Assembly (NCBI RefSeq): GCF_004364335.1
Contig: NZ_SOCR01000010.1
Span: forward strand, 203,521-267,520
Source of the DNA: Pseudomonas graminis
Lineage (GTDB): Bacteria > Pseudomonadota > Gammaproteobacteria > Pseudomonadales > Pseudomonadaceae
Length of the DNA stretch: 64,000 nt
Direction of reading: 5' to 3'
Made by a program: the position numbers and the translations under genes. The notes beneath the pieces were generated by a model, which saw only the letters and a list, made by a program, of their open reading frames with translations, was not told the origin of the DNA and made no database searches. This document shows, in pieces, positions 53,450 to 62,073 of this stretch. Every line of letters begins with the position of its first letter. Position 1 is the first letter of the stretch.

Positions 53450-55771
53450 ATGACCCGATCCCGTACCCCGAAAAAATCCCCCAAACCCACCAACAGCCGC
53501 CTGCGCAGCCTGTTGGGCTGGGCCCTGAAACTCAGTCTTGTCGGGCTGGTGATCCTTGGCTGCTTCGCCGTTTACCTGGATTCCATCGTTCAGGAAAAAT
53601 TCTCCGGCAAGCGCTGGACCATTCCGGCCAAAGTCTATGCGCGGCCGCTGGAGCTGTTCGTCGGCCAGAAGCTGTCACGCGATGACTTCCTTCTGGAGCT
53701 CGATGCACTGGGCTACCGCCGCGAAGGCGTCGCCAACGGGCCGGGCGCTGCTGCGGTCAACGGCAACAGTGTCGATCTCAACACCCGCGGCTTTCAGTTC
53801 TATGAAGGCGCTGATCCGGCCCAGCAGATCCACGTACGCTTCTCCGGCGATTACGTCGCGGAGCTGACCGCCGCCAATGGCGCCAAGCTCGCTGTTGCGC
53901 GGCTTGAGCCCCTGATGATCGGCGGCTTGTACCCGAAGAATCTCGAAGACCGGATTCTGATCAAGCTTGATCAGGCGCCGCCTTATCTGCTCGACACGCT
54001 CGTCACTGTCGAAGACCGGGATTTCTATCACCACTTCGGGGTATCGCCAAAGGGGATCGTGCGAGCGTTCTGGATCAACGCATCCGCTGGCCAGATGCGC
54101 CAGGGCGGATCGACGCTGACTCAGCAGTTGGTCAAGAACTTCTACCTGACCAACGAGCGCAGCATCACTCGCAAGCTGACCGAAGCAATGATGGCTGTTC
54201 TGCTGGAGATCCATTACAGCAAGCAGGAGATTCTCGAGGCCTACCTCAACGAAGTGTTCGTGGGACAGGACGGTCAGCGGGCAGTGCACGGTTTCGGTCT
54301 GGCGAGTCAGTATTTCTTCAGTCAGCCGTTATCGGAGTTGAAGCTGCACCAGGTCGCCTTGCTGGTCGGTCTGGTCAAGGGGCCTTCCTATTACAACCCG
54401 CGCCGCAACCCGGAGCGTGCGCTGGAACGGCGCAATCTGGTTCTCGATCTGCTGGAGCAGCAGGGTGTCGCGACGCCCGAAGTGGTTGCTGCGGCGAAGA
54501 AGATGCCGCTGGGCGTGAGCAAGGTCGGGTCGCTGGCCGACAGCTCGTTCCCGGATTTCCTTGATCTGGTCAAACGCCAGTTGCGTCAGGACTACCGCGA
54601 CGAAGACTTGACCGAGGAGGGCCTGCGGATATTCACCAGCTTCGATCCGATTCTGCAGATGAAATCCGAAGCCGCCGTGCGCGAAAGCTTCGCCAAAATT
54701 TCTGGCCGCAAAGGCGCCGACGAGATGGAAACGGCCATGGTCGTGACCAATCCTGAAACCGGCGAAGTCCAGGCGCTGATCGGCAGCCGCCAGGCAGGTT
54801 TCGCGGGTTTCAACCGGGCGCTGGATGCCGTTCGGCCGATTGGGTCTTTGGTCAAACCGGCCATCTACCTCACTGCTCTTGAGCGCCCGCAGCAATACAC
54901 GCTGACCAGCTGGGTGCCCGATGAACCCTTCCAGGTGAAAGGCGCCGACGGCCAGATCTGGAAGCCGCAGAACTACGATCACAAAGCCCACGGCAATATT
55001 TTCCTGTATCAAGGCCTGGCGCATTCCTACAACCTGTCCAGCGCGAAGCTGGGTCTGGATCTGGGCATACCGAATGTCTTCAAAACCCTGACCAAGCTGG
55101 GCGTCACCCGTGAGTGGCCGGCCTTTCCGTCGATGCTTCTGGGTGCTGGCGCGCTGACGCCGATCGAAGTGGCGACGATGTACCAGACCATCGCCAGCGG
55201 CGGCTTCAATACACCATTGCGCGGAATTCGCAGCGTACTGACCGCCGAAGGGGAGCCGCTCAAGCGCTACCCGTTCCAGATTCAGCAACGTTTCGACCCG
55301 GGTTCGATCTATCTCTTGCAGAACGCGATGCAGCGGGTGATGCGCGAAGGTACGGGTAAATCGGTTTACAACGTGCTCCCGAGCACGCTGAATCTGGCGG
55401 GCAAGTCGGGCACCACCAACGACTCCCGCGACAGCTGGTTTGCCGGCTTCAGCCAGGACTTGCTGGCGATCGTCTGGATGGGCCGCGATGACAACGGCAA
55501 GACGCCGTTTACCGGGGCCACTGGCGCACTGCAGATCTGGACCAGCTTCATGAAGAAGGCCGATCCGCTGCCACTGGACATGGCGATGCCCGATAACGTC
55601 GTGCAGGCCTGGGTCAATGCCAGTACCGGCGAAGGCACCGATGCCAGCTGCCCGAACGCCGTGCAGATGCCGTATATTCGCGGCAGTGAGCCGCAACCCG
55701 GCCCGACTTGCGGTGGGCCTGCAGCGCCTGCCGATTCGGTCATGGACTGGGTCAAGGGCTGGTTGAACTAA
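53450..55771 (+). CDS. mrcB: Penicillin-binding protein 1B
   Basis: Bifunctional class A PBP of 773 residues that polymerises and cross-links peptidoglycan. A basic cytoplasmic tail, one membrane segment (about 22-45) and a UB2H-like domain (about 60-150) are followed by the GT51 glycosyltransferase (EDRDFYHHFGVSPKGI with the catalytic Glu, RQGGSTLTQQLVKNFYL) and the transpeptidase with SXXK in PIGSLVKP, SXN in SYNLSSAK and KSGTTNDSRDSWFAG. The gene for its lipoprotein activator follows 31 bases downstream, so the pair is probably cotranscribed. Confidence 0.96.
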   Translation: MTRSRTPKKSPKPTNSRLRSLLGWALKLSLVGLVILGCFAVYLDSIVQEKFSGKRWTIPAKVYARPLELFVGQKLSRDDFLLELDALGYRREGVANGPGAAAVNGNSVDLNTRGFQFYEGADPAQQIHVRFSGDYVAELTAANGAKLAVARLEPLMIGGLYPKNLEDRILIKLDQAPPYLLDTLVTVEDRDFYHHFGVSPKGIVRAFWINASAGQMRQGGSTLTQQLVKNFYLTNERSITRKLTEAMMAVLLEIHYSKQEILEAYLNEVFVGQDGQRAVHGFGLASQYFFSQPLSELKLHQVALLVGLVKGPSYYNPRRNPERALERRNLVLDLLEQQGVATPEVVAAAKKMPLGVSKVGSLADSSFPDFLDLVKRQLRQDYRDEDLTEEGLRIFTSFDPILQMKSEAAVRESFAKISGRKGADEMETAMVVTNPETGEVQALIGSRQAGFAGFNRALDAVRPIGSLVKPAIYLTALERPQQYTLTSWVPDEPFQVKGADGQIWKPQNYDHKAHGNIFLYQGLAHSYNLSSAKLGLDLGIPNVFKTLTKLGVTREWPAFPSMLLGAGALTPIEVATMYQTIASGGFNTPLRGIRSVLTAEGEPLKRYPFQIQQRFDPGSIYLLQNAMQRVMREGTGKSVYNVLPSTLNLAGKSGTTNDSRDSWFAGFSQDLLAIVWMGRDDNGKTPFTGATGALQIWTSFMKKADPLPLDMAMPDNVVQAWVNASTGEGTDASCPNAVQMPYIRGSEPQPGPTCGGPAAPADSVMDWVKGWLN

Positions 55772-55802
55772 GCCTGGTTGAATTAAGCAAAGAGGATGTG
55801 AC

Positions 55803-56558
55803 GTGAACAAGTGGTGGATTCCGGCTGTAACGGCTCTGGCTTTGCTCAACGGTTGCGCGTCCCAGACGCGCAGTGCGATTCCGGTGGTGGACTCAGGGTC
55901 ACGCGTTTCAAACGGCGAGCGCGTTTCGTCGACACGCAATAACACCTACCGCGCGCCGGTGCAGGCGCCAGCGCAGTCGCAGACGATCCAGGAAGATTCC
56001 GGTGTCACGGTCATGGTCCCCGGCGGCGCCAACGCCAGCGGCGCGCCGATTTCGACGTTCGTGCCACCCACTACGGCTCCGATCAGCACGGCTCCGATCA
56101 ATACCGCGCCGGTCAATCAAGCCCCGGTGAACAGTACGTACACACCGCCGCCAGCGACCAGCAATACTTACAACATGCCGGCTTCGGCACCGACTGGCAT
56201 TCCGTCGGCGTCCAGCGGCGGATTGTCGGAAGATGAGCAGCTCGATGGGCCGGTGCTGGCGTTGTTGACCACCGCCCAGCAGCAGCAATCCGGTGGTGAT
56301 CTCAACGGCGCGGCATCAAGCCTTGAGCGGGCGCAACGCGTGGCCCCTCGTGAGCCGCAGGTCCTTTACCGTCTGGCGCAAGTGCGTCTGGCTCAGGGTG
56401 ATGCGCCTCAGGCTGAGCAACTGGCGCGTCGCGGTCTGACCTACGCCAACGGTCGCGCCAGCCTTCAAGCCAGTCTTTGGGGATTGATTGCCCAGTCGCG
56501 TGAAAAGCAGGGTGACGCTGCCGGTGCAGCGCTGGCGCGGCAGAAAGCCAATGGATAA
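55803..56558 (+). CDS. lpoP: LpoP-like TPR lipoprotein, activator of PBP1b
   Basis: Outer-membrane lipoprotein of 251 residues with lipobox LLNGC (Cys18). A long Pro/Thr/Ser/Asn-rich linker (about 25-135, with APISTAPINTAPVNQAPVN) spans the periplasm, followed by a C-terminal tetratricopeptide-type helical domain (about 145-251, LYRLAQVRLAQGDAPQAEQ). Position after mrcB and this layout match LpoP of P. aeruginosa, which replaces enterobacterial LpoB as the PBP1b activator. The last 8 bases overlap the yqcC-like gene. Confidence 0.88.
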   Translation: MNKWWIPAVTALALLNGCASQTRSAIPVVDSGSRVSNGERVSSTRNNTYRAPVQAPAQSQTIQEDSGVTVMVPGGANASGAPISTFVPPTTAPISTAPINTAPVNQAPVNSTYTPPPATSNTYNMPASAPTGIPSASSGGLSEDEQLDGPVLALLTTAQQQQSGGDLNGAASSLERAQRVAPREPQVLYRLAQVRLAQGDAPQAEQLARRGLTYANGRASLQASLWGLIAQSREKQGDAAGAALARQKANG

Positions 56559-56880
56559 ACGCTTTCCGAAAATCGCCGACCAGTTGCTATTGATCGAGCG
56601 CGAATTGCGAGTGCTGGGATGGTGGAAGGAAGTGCCGCCCAGCGCTGAGTCGCTGTCCAGTCGTGAACCCTTCTGCGTCGACACGCTGGATTTTGATCAG
56701 TGGCTGCAATGGATCTTCCTGCCACGCATGAAGATCATCCTTGAGCAGGATCTGCCGTTGCCCGCGGCATCCGGCATCCTGGAAATGGCGGAGATGGTTT
56801 ACGCCAGCCGTATCCGTGATGCGCGCAACTTGCTGGCGCTGCTGAAAGACTTCGACCGGTTGATTACCGAAGCTGTCTGA
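56551..56880 (+). CDS. YqcC family protein
   Basis: 109-residue acidic, helical protein with FPKIADQLLLIERELRVLGW, FDQWLQWIFLPRM and AASGILEMAEMVYASRI, which place it in the YqcC family (unknown function; usually encoded beside truC in enterics, beside mrcB-lpoP in pseudomonads). The ATG at 56551 overlaps the lpoP stop by 8 bases, so it is the third gene of the mrcB operon. The longer frame upstream is a shadow of lpoP. Confidence 0.87.
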   Translation: MDKRFPKIADQLLLIERELRVLGWWKEVPPSAESLSSREPFCVDTLDFDQWLQWIFLPRMKIILEQDLPLPAASGILEMAEMVYASRIRDARNLLALLKDFDRLITEAV

Positions 56881-56883
56881 CCC

Positions 56884-57312
56884 TCAGTTGCACTGATCGT
56901 CGAGGTACTTCTTGACCTCGGCGATGCGGGCCTGCCGCTCTTCTTCCGTGAACCTTCTGAACTCGCCATTCACTTCCTGTCGTACCCGAGGGTTGTTTTG
57001 CAGTTGGGCCAGGTTGGTGCGCTGCTGGTCGCAAGCCTCTTTACGCTTCTCTTCCTGAGCGGCGACCTGCTTCCTGACCTTGGCGTCGACTGCCTCCTGC
57101 TCACGTGCGCCGTCCTGGTTCTGCGGCGGGGGGGCAGGTGGCGCAGCGACAGGGCTCCCTGTATTGATTTCCTGTGCTGTCTGCCCGGCAGGCGGCTGGG
57201 CGTCGAAATGCGTGACGCCCTGAGCGTCGACCCATTTGTATATCTGCGCGCCCTGGCCGACCGCCGGGGCGATGGCAAGTGTCAGCGTCGCTGCAAGTAT
57301 CATCCAGCGCAT
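56884..57312 (-). CDS. DUF4124 exported protein
   Basis: 142-residue secreted protein with a signal peptide (MRWMILAATLTLAIAPAVGQG), then the short DUF4124 motif (IYKWVDAQGVTHFDAQPPAG), a Pro-rich linker and a charged coiled coil (about 70-140) with many Glu/Arg/Gln. DUF4124 proteins are widespread in Pseudomonas envelopes with unknown function. It converges on the yqcC-like gene with only 3 bases between stops. Confidence 0.85.
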   Translation of the reverse strand: MRWMILAATLTLAIAPAVGQGAQIYKWVDAQGVTHFDAQPPAGQTAQEINTGSPVAAPPAPPPQNQDGAREQEAVDAKVRKQVAAQEEKRKEACDQQRTNLAQLQNNPRVRQEVNGEFRRFTEEERQARIAEVKKYLDDQCN

Positions 57313-57722
57313 TCCCGGTTCCTTACTTCTGTGGCAATGGCCGGAAACCTATCACAAGCGTGACGCCACGACCTCATTCGGTGCCTTTTGGCGGAAGGCG
57401 GACGAAGAAAGCGCATCGATGACTTGACTTGAGAGGGGCGAATCCGAACAATCCAAAGTTCGCTGTAGAGGGACTGCCAGAAGCAGACCGTCTCGGTAGA
57501 TCATGAGGCGCACACCCGCGCCGACCCGTAACACCCGCAACGCGTTACCTCGCGCTGGGTGGGAAGACCCCGAAACACTTAAGGGGCGATCCCAATACTT
57601 GCTCAGTCAGTGCTGACGTAGTCGGCGACCACCGTCGCTCATGCTCTGCTTTGCAGTAAACCTATTAAGACCCGTCTCCTCGCTTGTGTGGACGGTATTC
57701 TGGCGTTTTAGAGGTGAACAAC
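57313..57722 (+). promoter_or_regulatory. Structured leader region upstream of ilvI
   Basis: The last 170 bases before ilvI hold four hairpins in a row: 57561-57593 (GGG..CCCC paired with GGGG..CCC), 57606-57617 (GTCAG/CTGAC), 57625-57638 (GCGAC/GTCGC) and 57646-57656 (CTGC/GCAG). None is followed by a T tract. I see no leader peptide with a run of Ile/Val/Leu codons and no match to a known riboswitch. Its density of structure suggests a regulated 5' untranslated region. Confidence 0.45.
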
Positions 57723-59447
57723 GTGGAGCTTTTATCTGGCGCTGAAATGGTCGTCCGCTTTTTGCGTGACGAAGGCGTAGAGCACATCTACGGGTACCCT
57801 GGCGGGGCCCTCCTGCATATATACGACGCGCTGTTCAAAGAGCCGGCTGTGAGCCATATCCTCGTTCGTCACGAACAGGCCGCAACTCACATGGCTGACG
57901 GTTACGCCCGCGCCACCGGCAAGGCAGGCGTTGTGCTGGTGACTTCGGGTCCCGGCGCAACCAACGCCATCACCGGTATCGCGACTGCCTATATGGATTC
58001 GATTCCGATGGTCGTGCTGTCCGGCCAGGTTCCGAGCAACATGGTCGGTACCGACGCGTTCCAGGAGACCGACATGATCGGTATCTCCCGGCCAATCGTG
58101 AAGCACAGCTTCATGATCAAGCACCCGTCGGAAATCCCGGAAGTTTTGAAGAAGGCGTTCTACCTCGCTCAATCCGGTCGTCCCGGCCCTGTCGTCGTCG
58201 ACATCCCGAAAGACATGACCAACCCGGCGGAAAAGTTCGAATACATCTTCCCCAAAAAGGCCAAGCTGCGTTCCTACAGCCCGGCGGTTCGTGGCCACTC
58301 CGGCCAGATCCGCAAAGCCGTGGAAATGCTGGTCGCGGCCAAGCGCCCGGTCATCTACGCCGGTGGCGGTGTGATCATGGGCAACGGTTCGGCGCCATTG
58401 ACCGAACTGGCGCAGCAATTAAACGCGCCGGTCACCAACACGCTGATGGGGCTGGGCGCCTACCCTGGCACTGATCGCCAGTTCGTCGGCATGCTGGGGA
58501 TGCACGGCAGCTACACCGCCAACCTGGCGATGCACCACGCTGATGTGATCCTTGCGGTCGGCGCGCGCTTCGACGATCGCGTGATCAACGGCCCGGCGAA
58601 GTTCTGCCCGAACGCCAAAATCATTCACGTCGATATCGACCCTGCATCCATCTCCAAGACCATCAAGGCCGACGTGCCAATCGTCGGGCCGGTTGAGAGC
58701 GTCTTGACCGAAATGGTTGCGACCCTTAAAGAGCTTGCCGAAACCCCTAACAAGGAATCGGTCGCGACGTGGTGGAAGCAGATCGAAGAATGGCGTGCCG
58801 GCGGCGACCTGTTCCCGTACAACCGTGGCGACGGAAGCGTCATCAAGCCGCAGACCGTGATCGAGACGCTGTGTGAAGTGACCAAAGGCGATGCCTACGT
58901 CACCTCCGATGTGGGTCAGCATCAGATGTTCGCGGCTCAGTACTACCGCTTCAACAAACCCAATCGCTGGATCAACTCCGGCGGTCTCGGCACGATGGGC
59001 TTCGGTCTGCCGGCTGCGATGGGCGTTGCGCTGAGCTTCCCGAATGACAATGTCGCCTGCGTCACTGGCGAAGGCAGCATTCAGATGAACATCCAGGAAC
59101 TGTCGACCTGCCTGCAGTACAACCTGCCGGTGAAGATCATCCTGCTCAATAACGGCGTGCTCGGCATGGTCCGTCAGTGGCAGGACATGAGCTACAGCGG
59201 CCGTCACTCGCATTCCTACATGGAGTCGCTGCCTGACTTCGTGAAGCTGGTCGAAGCCTACGGGCATGTCGGCATGCGCATCACCGATCTCAAGGATCTG
59301 AAGCCGAAGATGGAAGAGGCGTTCGCCATGAAAGATCGTCTGGTATTCCTCGACATCCAGGTTGACGTCAGTGAGCACGTTTATCCGATGCAGATCAGAG
59401 ACGGGTCCATGCGCGACATGTGGCTGAGCAAGACGGAGCGGACATAA
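57723..59447 (+). CDS. ilvI: Acetolactate synthase large subunit
   Basis: TPP- and FAD-dependent enzyme of 574 residues catalysing the first common step of Ile/Val/Leu synthesis. The catalytic Glu is in LVRHEQAATHMADGYAR; the TPP/Mg motif is GEGSIQMNIQELSTCLQ through LLNNG, with Glu in place of the usual Asp in GDGS, which I believe is normal for Pseudomonas IlvI. The GTG at 57723 is chosen: AGAGGTGAA lies just upstream and the N-terminus VELLSGAEMVVRFLRDEGVE is family-like. The longer frame from 57684 adds 13 unlikely residues. It starts ilvI-ilvH-ilvC. Confidence 0.95.
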   Translation: MELLSGAEMVVRFLRDEGVEHIYGYPGGALLHIYDALFKEPAVSHILVRHEQAATHMADGYARATGKAGVVLVTSGPGATNAITGIATAYMDSIPMVVLSGQVPSNMVGTDAFQETDMIGISRPIVKHSFMIKHPSEIPEVLKKAFYLAQSGRPGPVVVDIPKDMTNPAEKFEYIFPKKAKLRSYSPAVRGHSGQIRKAVEMLVAAKRPVIYAGGGVIMGNGSAPLTELAQQLNAPVTNTLMGLGAYPGTDRQFVGMLGMHGSYTANLAMHHADVILAVGARFDDRVINGPAKFCPNAKIIHVDIDPASISKTIKADVPIVGPVESVLTEMVATLKELAETPNKESVATWWKQIEEWRAGGDLFPYNRGDGSVIKPQTVIETLCEVTKGDAYVTSDVGQHQMFAAQYYRFNKPNRWINSGGLGTMGFGLPAAMGVALSFPNDNVACVTGEGSIQMNIQELSTCLQYNLPVKIILLNNGVLGMVRQWQDMSYSGRHSHSYMESLPDFVKLVEAYGHVGMRITDLKDLKPKMEEAFAMKDRLVFLDIQVDVSEHVYPMQIRDGSMRDMWLSKTERT

Positions 59448-59449
59448 CC

Positions 59450-59941
59450 ATGCGCCACATCATTTCGCTATTGCTGGAAAACGAACCGGGCGCGCTGTCT
59501 CGTGTGGTCGGCCTGTTTTCGCAGCGCAACTACAACATCGAGAGCCTGACAGTGGCGCCAACCGAGGACCCGACTCTGTCGCGTCTGACGCTGACCACCG
59601 TTGGCCATGATGAAGTGATCGAGCAAATCACCAAGAACCTCAACAAGCTGGTCGAGGTGGTCAAGCTGGTCGATCTGTCGGAGAGCGCCCACATTGAGCG
59701 CGAGCTGATGCTGATCAAGGTGAAAGCCACTGGCGCACAGCGTGCCGAGATCAAGCGCACCACCGACATTTTCCGCGGCCAGATCGTCGACGTCTCCAGC
59801 AGCGTCTATACCGTGCAGTTGACCGGGACAAGCGACAAGCTGGACAGCTTCATCCAGGCGATTGGCACCACTGCCATTCTGGAAACCGTACGAAGCGGCG
59901 TCACGGGTATTGCCCGCGGCGACAAAGTGCTGAGCATCTAA
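59450..59941 (+). CDS. ilvH: Acetolactate synthase regulatory subunit
   Basis: 163-residue small subunit with an N-terminal ACT domain (MRHIISLLLENEPGALSRVV, GLFSQRNYNIESLTVAPTED) that binds valine for feedback inhibition, and a C-terminal ACT-like domain. It begins 2 bases after the ilvI stop, so it is cotranscribed and probably coupled. The partner subunit is IlvI. Confidence 0.95.
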   Translation: MRHIISLLLENEPGALSRVVGLFSQRNYNIESLTVAPTEDPTLSRLTLTTVGHDEVIEQITKNLNKLVEVVKLVDLSESAHIERELMLIKVKATGAQRAEIKRTTDIFRGQIVDVSSSVYTVQLTGTSDKLDSFIQAIGTTAILETVRSGVTGIARGDKVLSI

Positions 59942-59987
59942 CCTAATTTTGCAAATGGCCTTGCGGCCAAGTTATCAGGGGAATTTC

Positions 59988-61004
59988 ATGAAAGTTTATT
60001 ACGACAAAGACTGCGACCTTTCGATCATCCAGGGCAAAAAAGTTGCCATCATCGGTTACGGTTCTCAGGGCCACGCTCAAGCGTGCAACCTGAAAGACTC
60101 CGGCGTTGATGTCACTGTTGGTCTGCGCAAGGGTTCGGCCACTGTCGCCAAAGCTGAAGCTCACGGCCTGAAAGTGACTGACGTCGCTTCCGCTGTCGCC
60201 GCTGCAGACCTGGTCATGATCCTGACCCCGGATGAATTCCAGTCCCAGCTGTACAAGAACGAAATCGAGCCAAACATCAAGAAGGGCGCAACACTGGCCT
60301 TCTCCCACGGCTTCGCGATTCACTACAACCAGGTTGTTCCTCGTGCTGACCTCGACGTGATCATGATCGCGCCAAAAGCACCGGGCCACACCGTGCGTAC
60401 CGAGTTCGTCAAAGGCGGCGGCATCCCTGACCTCATCGCCGTTTACCAGGACGCTTCGGGCAACGCCAAGAACGTCGCTCTGTCGTACGCTTCGGGCGTT
60501 GGCGGCGGCCGTACCGGCATCATCGAAACCACGTTCAAGGACGAGACCGAAACCGACCTGTTCGGCGAACAAGCCGTTCTGTGTGGCGGTACCGTTGAAC
60601 TGGTCAAAGCCGGTTTCGAGACGCTGGTTGAAGCCGGTTACGCGCCGGAAATGGCCTACTTCGAGTGCCTGCACGAACTGAAGCTGATCGTCGACCTCAT
60701 GTACGAAGGCGGTATCGCGAACATGAACTACTCGATCTCCAACAACGCTGAATATGGCGAGTACGTGACCGGCCCGGAAGTCATCAACGCCGAATCCCGT
60801 CAGGCCATGCGCAACGCTCTGAAGCGCATTCAAGACGGCGAATACGCCAAGATGTTCATCGCCGAAGGCGCCAGCGGCTACCCGTCGATGACCGCCAAGC
60901 GTCGCAACAACAAGGCGCACGGCCTGGAAATCATCGGTGAGCAACTGCGCTCGATGATGCCTTGGATCGCGAAGAACAAGATCGTCGACCAAGCCAAGAA
61001 CTAA
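59988..61004 (+). CDS. ilvC: Ketol-acid reductoisomerase (class I)
   Basis: NADPH- and Mg-dependent enzyme of 338 residues, the short class I form, converting acetolactate to dihydroxy-isovalerate. The Rossmann motif is VAIIGYGSQGHAQACNLKDS; metal ligands are in ETETDLFGEQAVLCGG and FECLHELKLIVDL. AGGGGAA precedes the ATG at 59988. A small hairpin (TGGCC/GGCCA, 59956-59969) lies in the 46-base gap after ilvH, and the gene ends at a strong terminator, so ilvC may be expressed partly on its own. Confidence 0.96.
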   Translation: MKVYYDKDCDLSIIQGKKVAIIGYGSQGHAQACNLKDSGVDVTVGLRKGSATVAKAEAHGLKVTDVASAVAAADLVMILTPDEFQSQLYKNEIEPNIKKGATLAFSHGFAIHYNQVVPRADLDVIMIAPKAPGHTVRTEFVKGGGIPDLIAVYQDASGNAKNVALSYASGVGGGRTGIIETTFKDETETDLFGEQAVLCGGTVELVKAGFETLVEAGYAPEMAYFECLHELKLIVDLMYEGGIANMNYSISNNAEYGEYVTGPEVINAESRQAMRNALKRIQDGEYAKMFIAEGASGYPSMTAKRRNNKAHGLEIIGEQLRSMMPWIAKNKIVDQAKN

Positions 61005-61028
61005 GATCACAGATCCGGTTCTTGCATG

Positions 61029-61058
61029 AAAAAACGCGGCCCTCGGGTCGCGTTTTTT
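61029..61058 (+). terminator. Rho-independent terminator of ilvC
   Basis: 10-bp stem AAAAAACGCG (61029-61038) with CGCGTTTTTT (61049-61058), ending in six T residues, 25 bases after the ilvC stop. Confidence 0.92.
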
Positions 61059-61152
61059 CGTTATGGGGGCTCATCTGGTATAAAGCTGCATCGTTTGTCG
61101 GCCGACCGGTCGCAAGCATTTGTCGAAATTCTTCAGCTGCAAGGTATTGTCC

Positions 61153-62001
61153 ATGAGCGAACGTCCCGAAGAGCCGAACAAGGCTTCTGACGCCGAAAGC
61201 CTGCTACCGATTGATGAACACATTGAAGAGGGTCATGACGCCGAAGGTCGCAAGGTGCGCCATCGTGGCATCTATCTGCTGCCCAATCTGTTCACCACCG
61301 CCAACCTGTTCGCCGGCTTCTACGCAATCATCAGCGCCATGAGTGCGCAGAGCGCATTGAGTGCGGGTGATCAGGTGAGCGCGAGCAAATATTTCGCGTT
61401 CTCCGCCATCGCTATCTTCGTTGCCATGGTGCTGGATGGTCTGGATGGCCGCGTCGCGCGGATGACCAACACCCAAAGCGCATTCGGCGCAGAGTATGAC
61501 TCGCTGTCCGACATGGTTGCTTTCGGCGTGGCGCCGGCGCTGTTGGCGTTTGGCTGGGCACTGGGCGACATGGGCAAGGTCGGCTGGATGGTCGCCTTCA
61601 TCTATGTTGCGGGGGCAGCATTGCGTCTGGCCCGCTTCAATACTCAGGTGGGTAAGGCCGACAAGCGTTACTTCATTGGTCTGGCAAGTCCTGCCGCCGC
61701 GGGCGTCGTCGCGGGCACCGTCTGGGCCTTCAGCGATTACGGCATTCAGGGTTCGAAATTGTCGTTCCTGGTCGCGCTATTGGTTGCTGCGGCCGGGATG
61801 CTGATGGTCAGCAATATCAAATACAACAGCTTCAAAGAGCTGGATCTGAAGGGGCGCGTGCCGTTCGTTGCGATTCTGGCGGTTGTCTTGGTCTTTGCCG
61901 TGGTGTTCAGTGATCCGCCGCGCATTCTGCTGCTGATCTTCCTCGGCTACGCAGCATCGGGTCCGATCCAATACCTGCTGCGTCTGCGTCGCCAGAGGTA
62001 G
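61153..62001 (+). CDS. pssA: CDP-diacylglycerol-serine O-phosphatidyltransferase (type II)
   Basis: Integral membrane enzyme of 282 residues making phosphatidylserine, the precursor of phosphatidylethanolamine. The CDP-alcohol phosphotransferase motif is complete: DGLDGRVAR followed by GAEYDSLSD (about residues 97-123). About seven to eight hydrophobic segments follow a charged N-terminal tail (MSERPEEPNKASDAESLLPI). The ATG at 61153 (AAGG upstream) is the family start; 11 more open residues precede it. Unlike E. coli PssA, this is the membrane-embedded type. Confidence 0.94.
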   Translation: MSERPEEPNKASDAESLLPIDEHIEEGHDAEGRKVRHRGIYLLPNLFTTANLFAGFYAIISAMSAQSALSAGDQVSASKYFAFSAIAIFVAMVLDGLDGRVARMTNTQSAFGAEYDSLSDMVAFGVAPALLAFGWALGDMGKVGWMVAFIYVAGAALRLARFNTQVGKADKRYFIGLASPAAAGVVAGTVWAFSDYGIQGSKLSFLVALLVAAAGMLMVSNIKYNSFKELDLKGRVPFVAILAVVLVFAVVFSDPPRILLLIFLGYAASGPIQYLLRLRRQR

Positions 62002-62026
62002 TTGGCCGACCGTTATTTCCCGCATA

Positions 62027-62068
62027 CTCCGCAGCTATAGATGCTTCAGTTTCTCTATAACTGCGGAG
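62027..62068 (+). promoter_or_regulatory. Hairpin covering the msrP ribosome-binding site
   Basis: CTCCGCAG (62027-62034) pairs perfectly with CTGCGGAG (62061-62068), reinforced by an inner TATAG/CTATA pair. The 3' arm contains GGAG, the only Shine-Dalgarno sequence of msrP, 5 bases before its ATG. It may be an RNA switch hiding the site or, as DNA, a regulator operator. Confidence 0.6.
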
Positions 62069-62073
62069 TCATC

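Noticed and set aside
57502..57573. A short frame in the ilvI leader as an attenuator peptide
   Set aside because: The ATG at 57502 gives an Arg/Thr/Pro-rich 23-residue peptide without branched-chain codon runs and without a ribosome-binding site.
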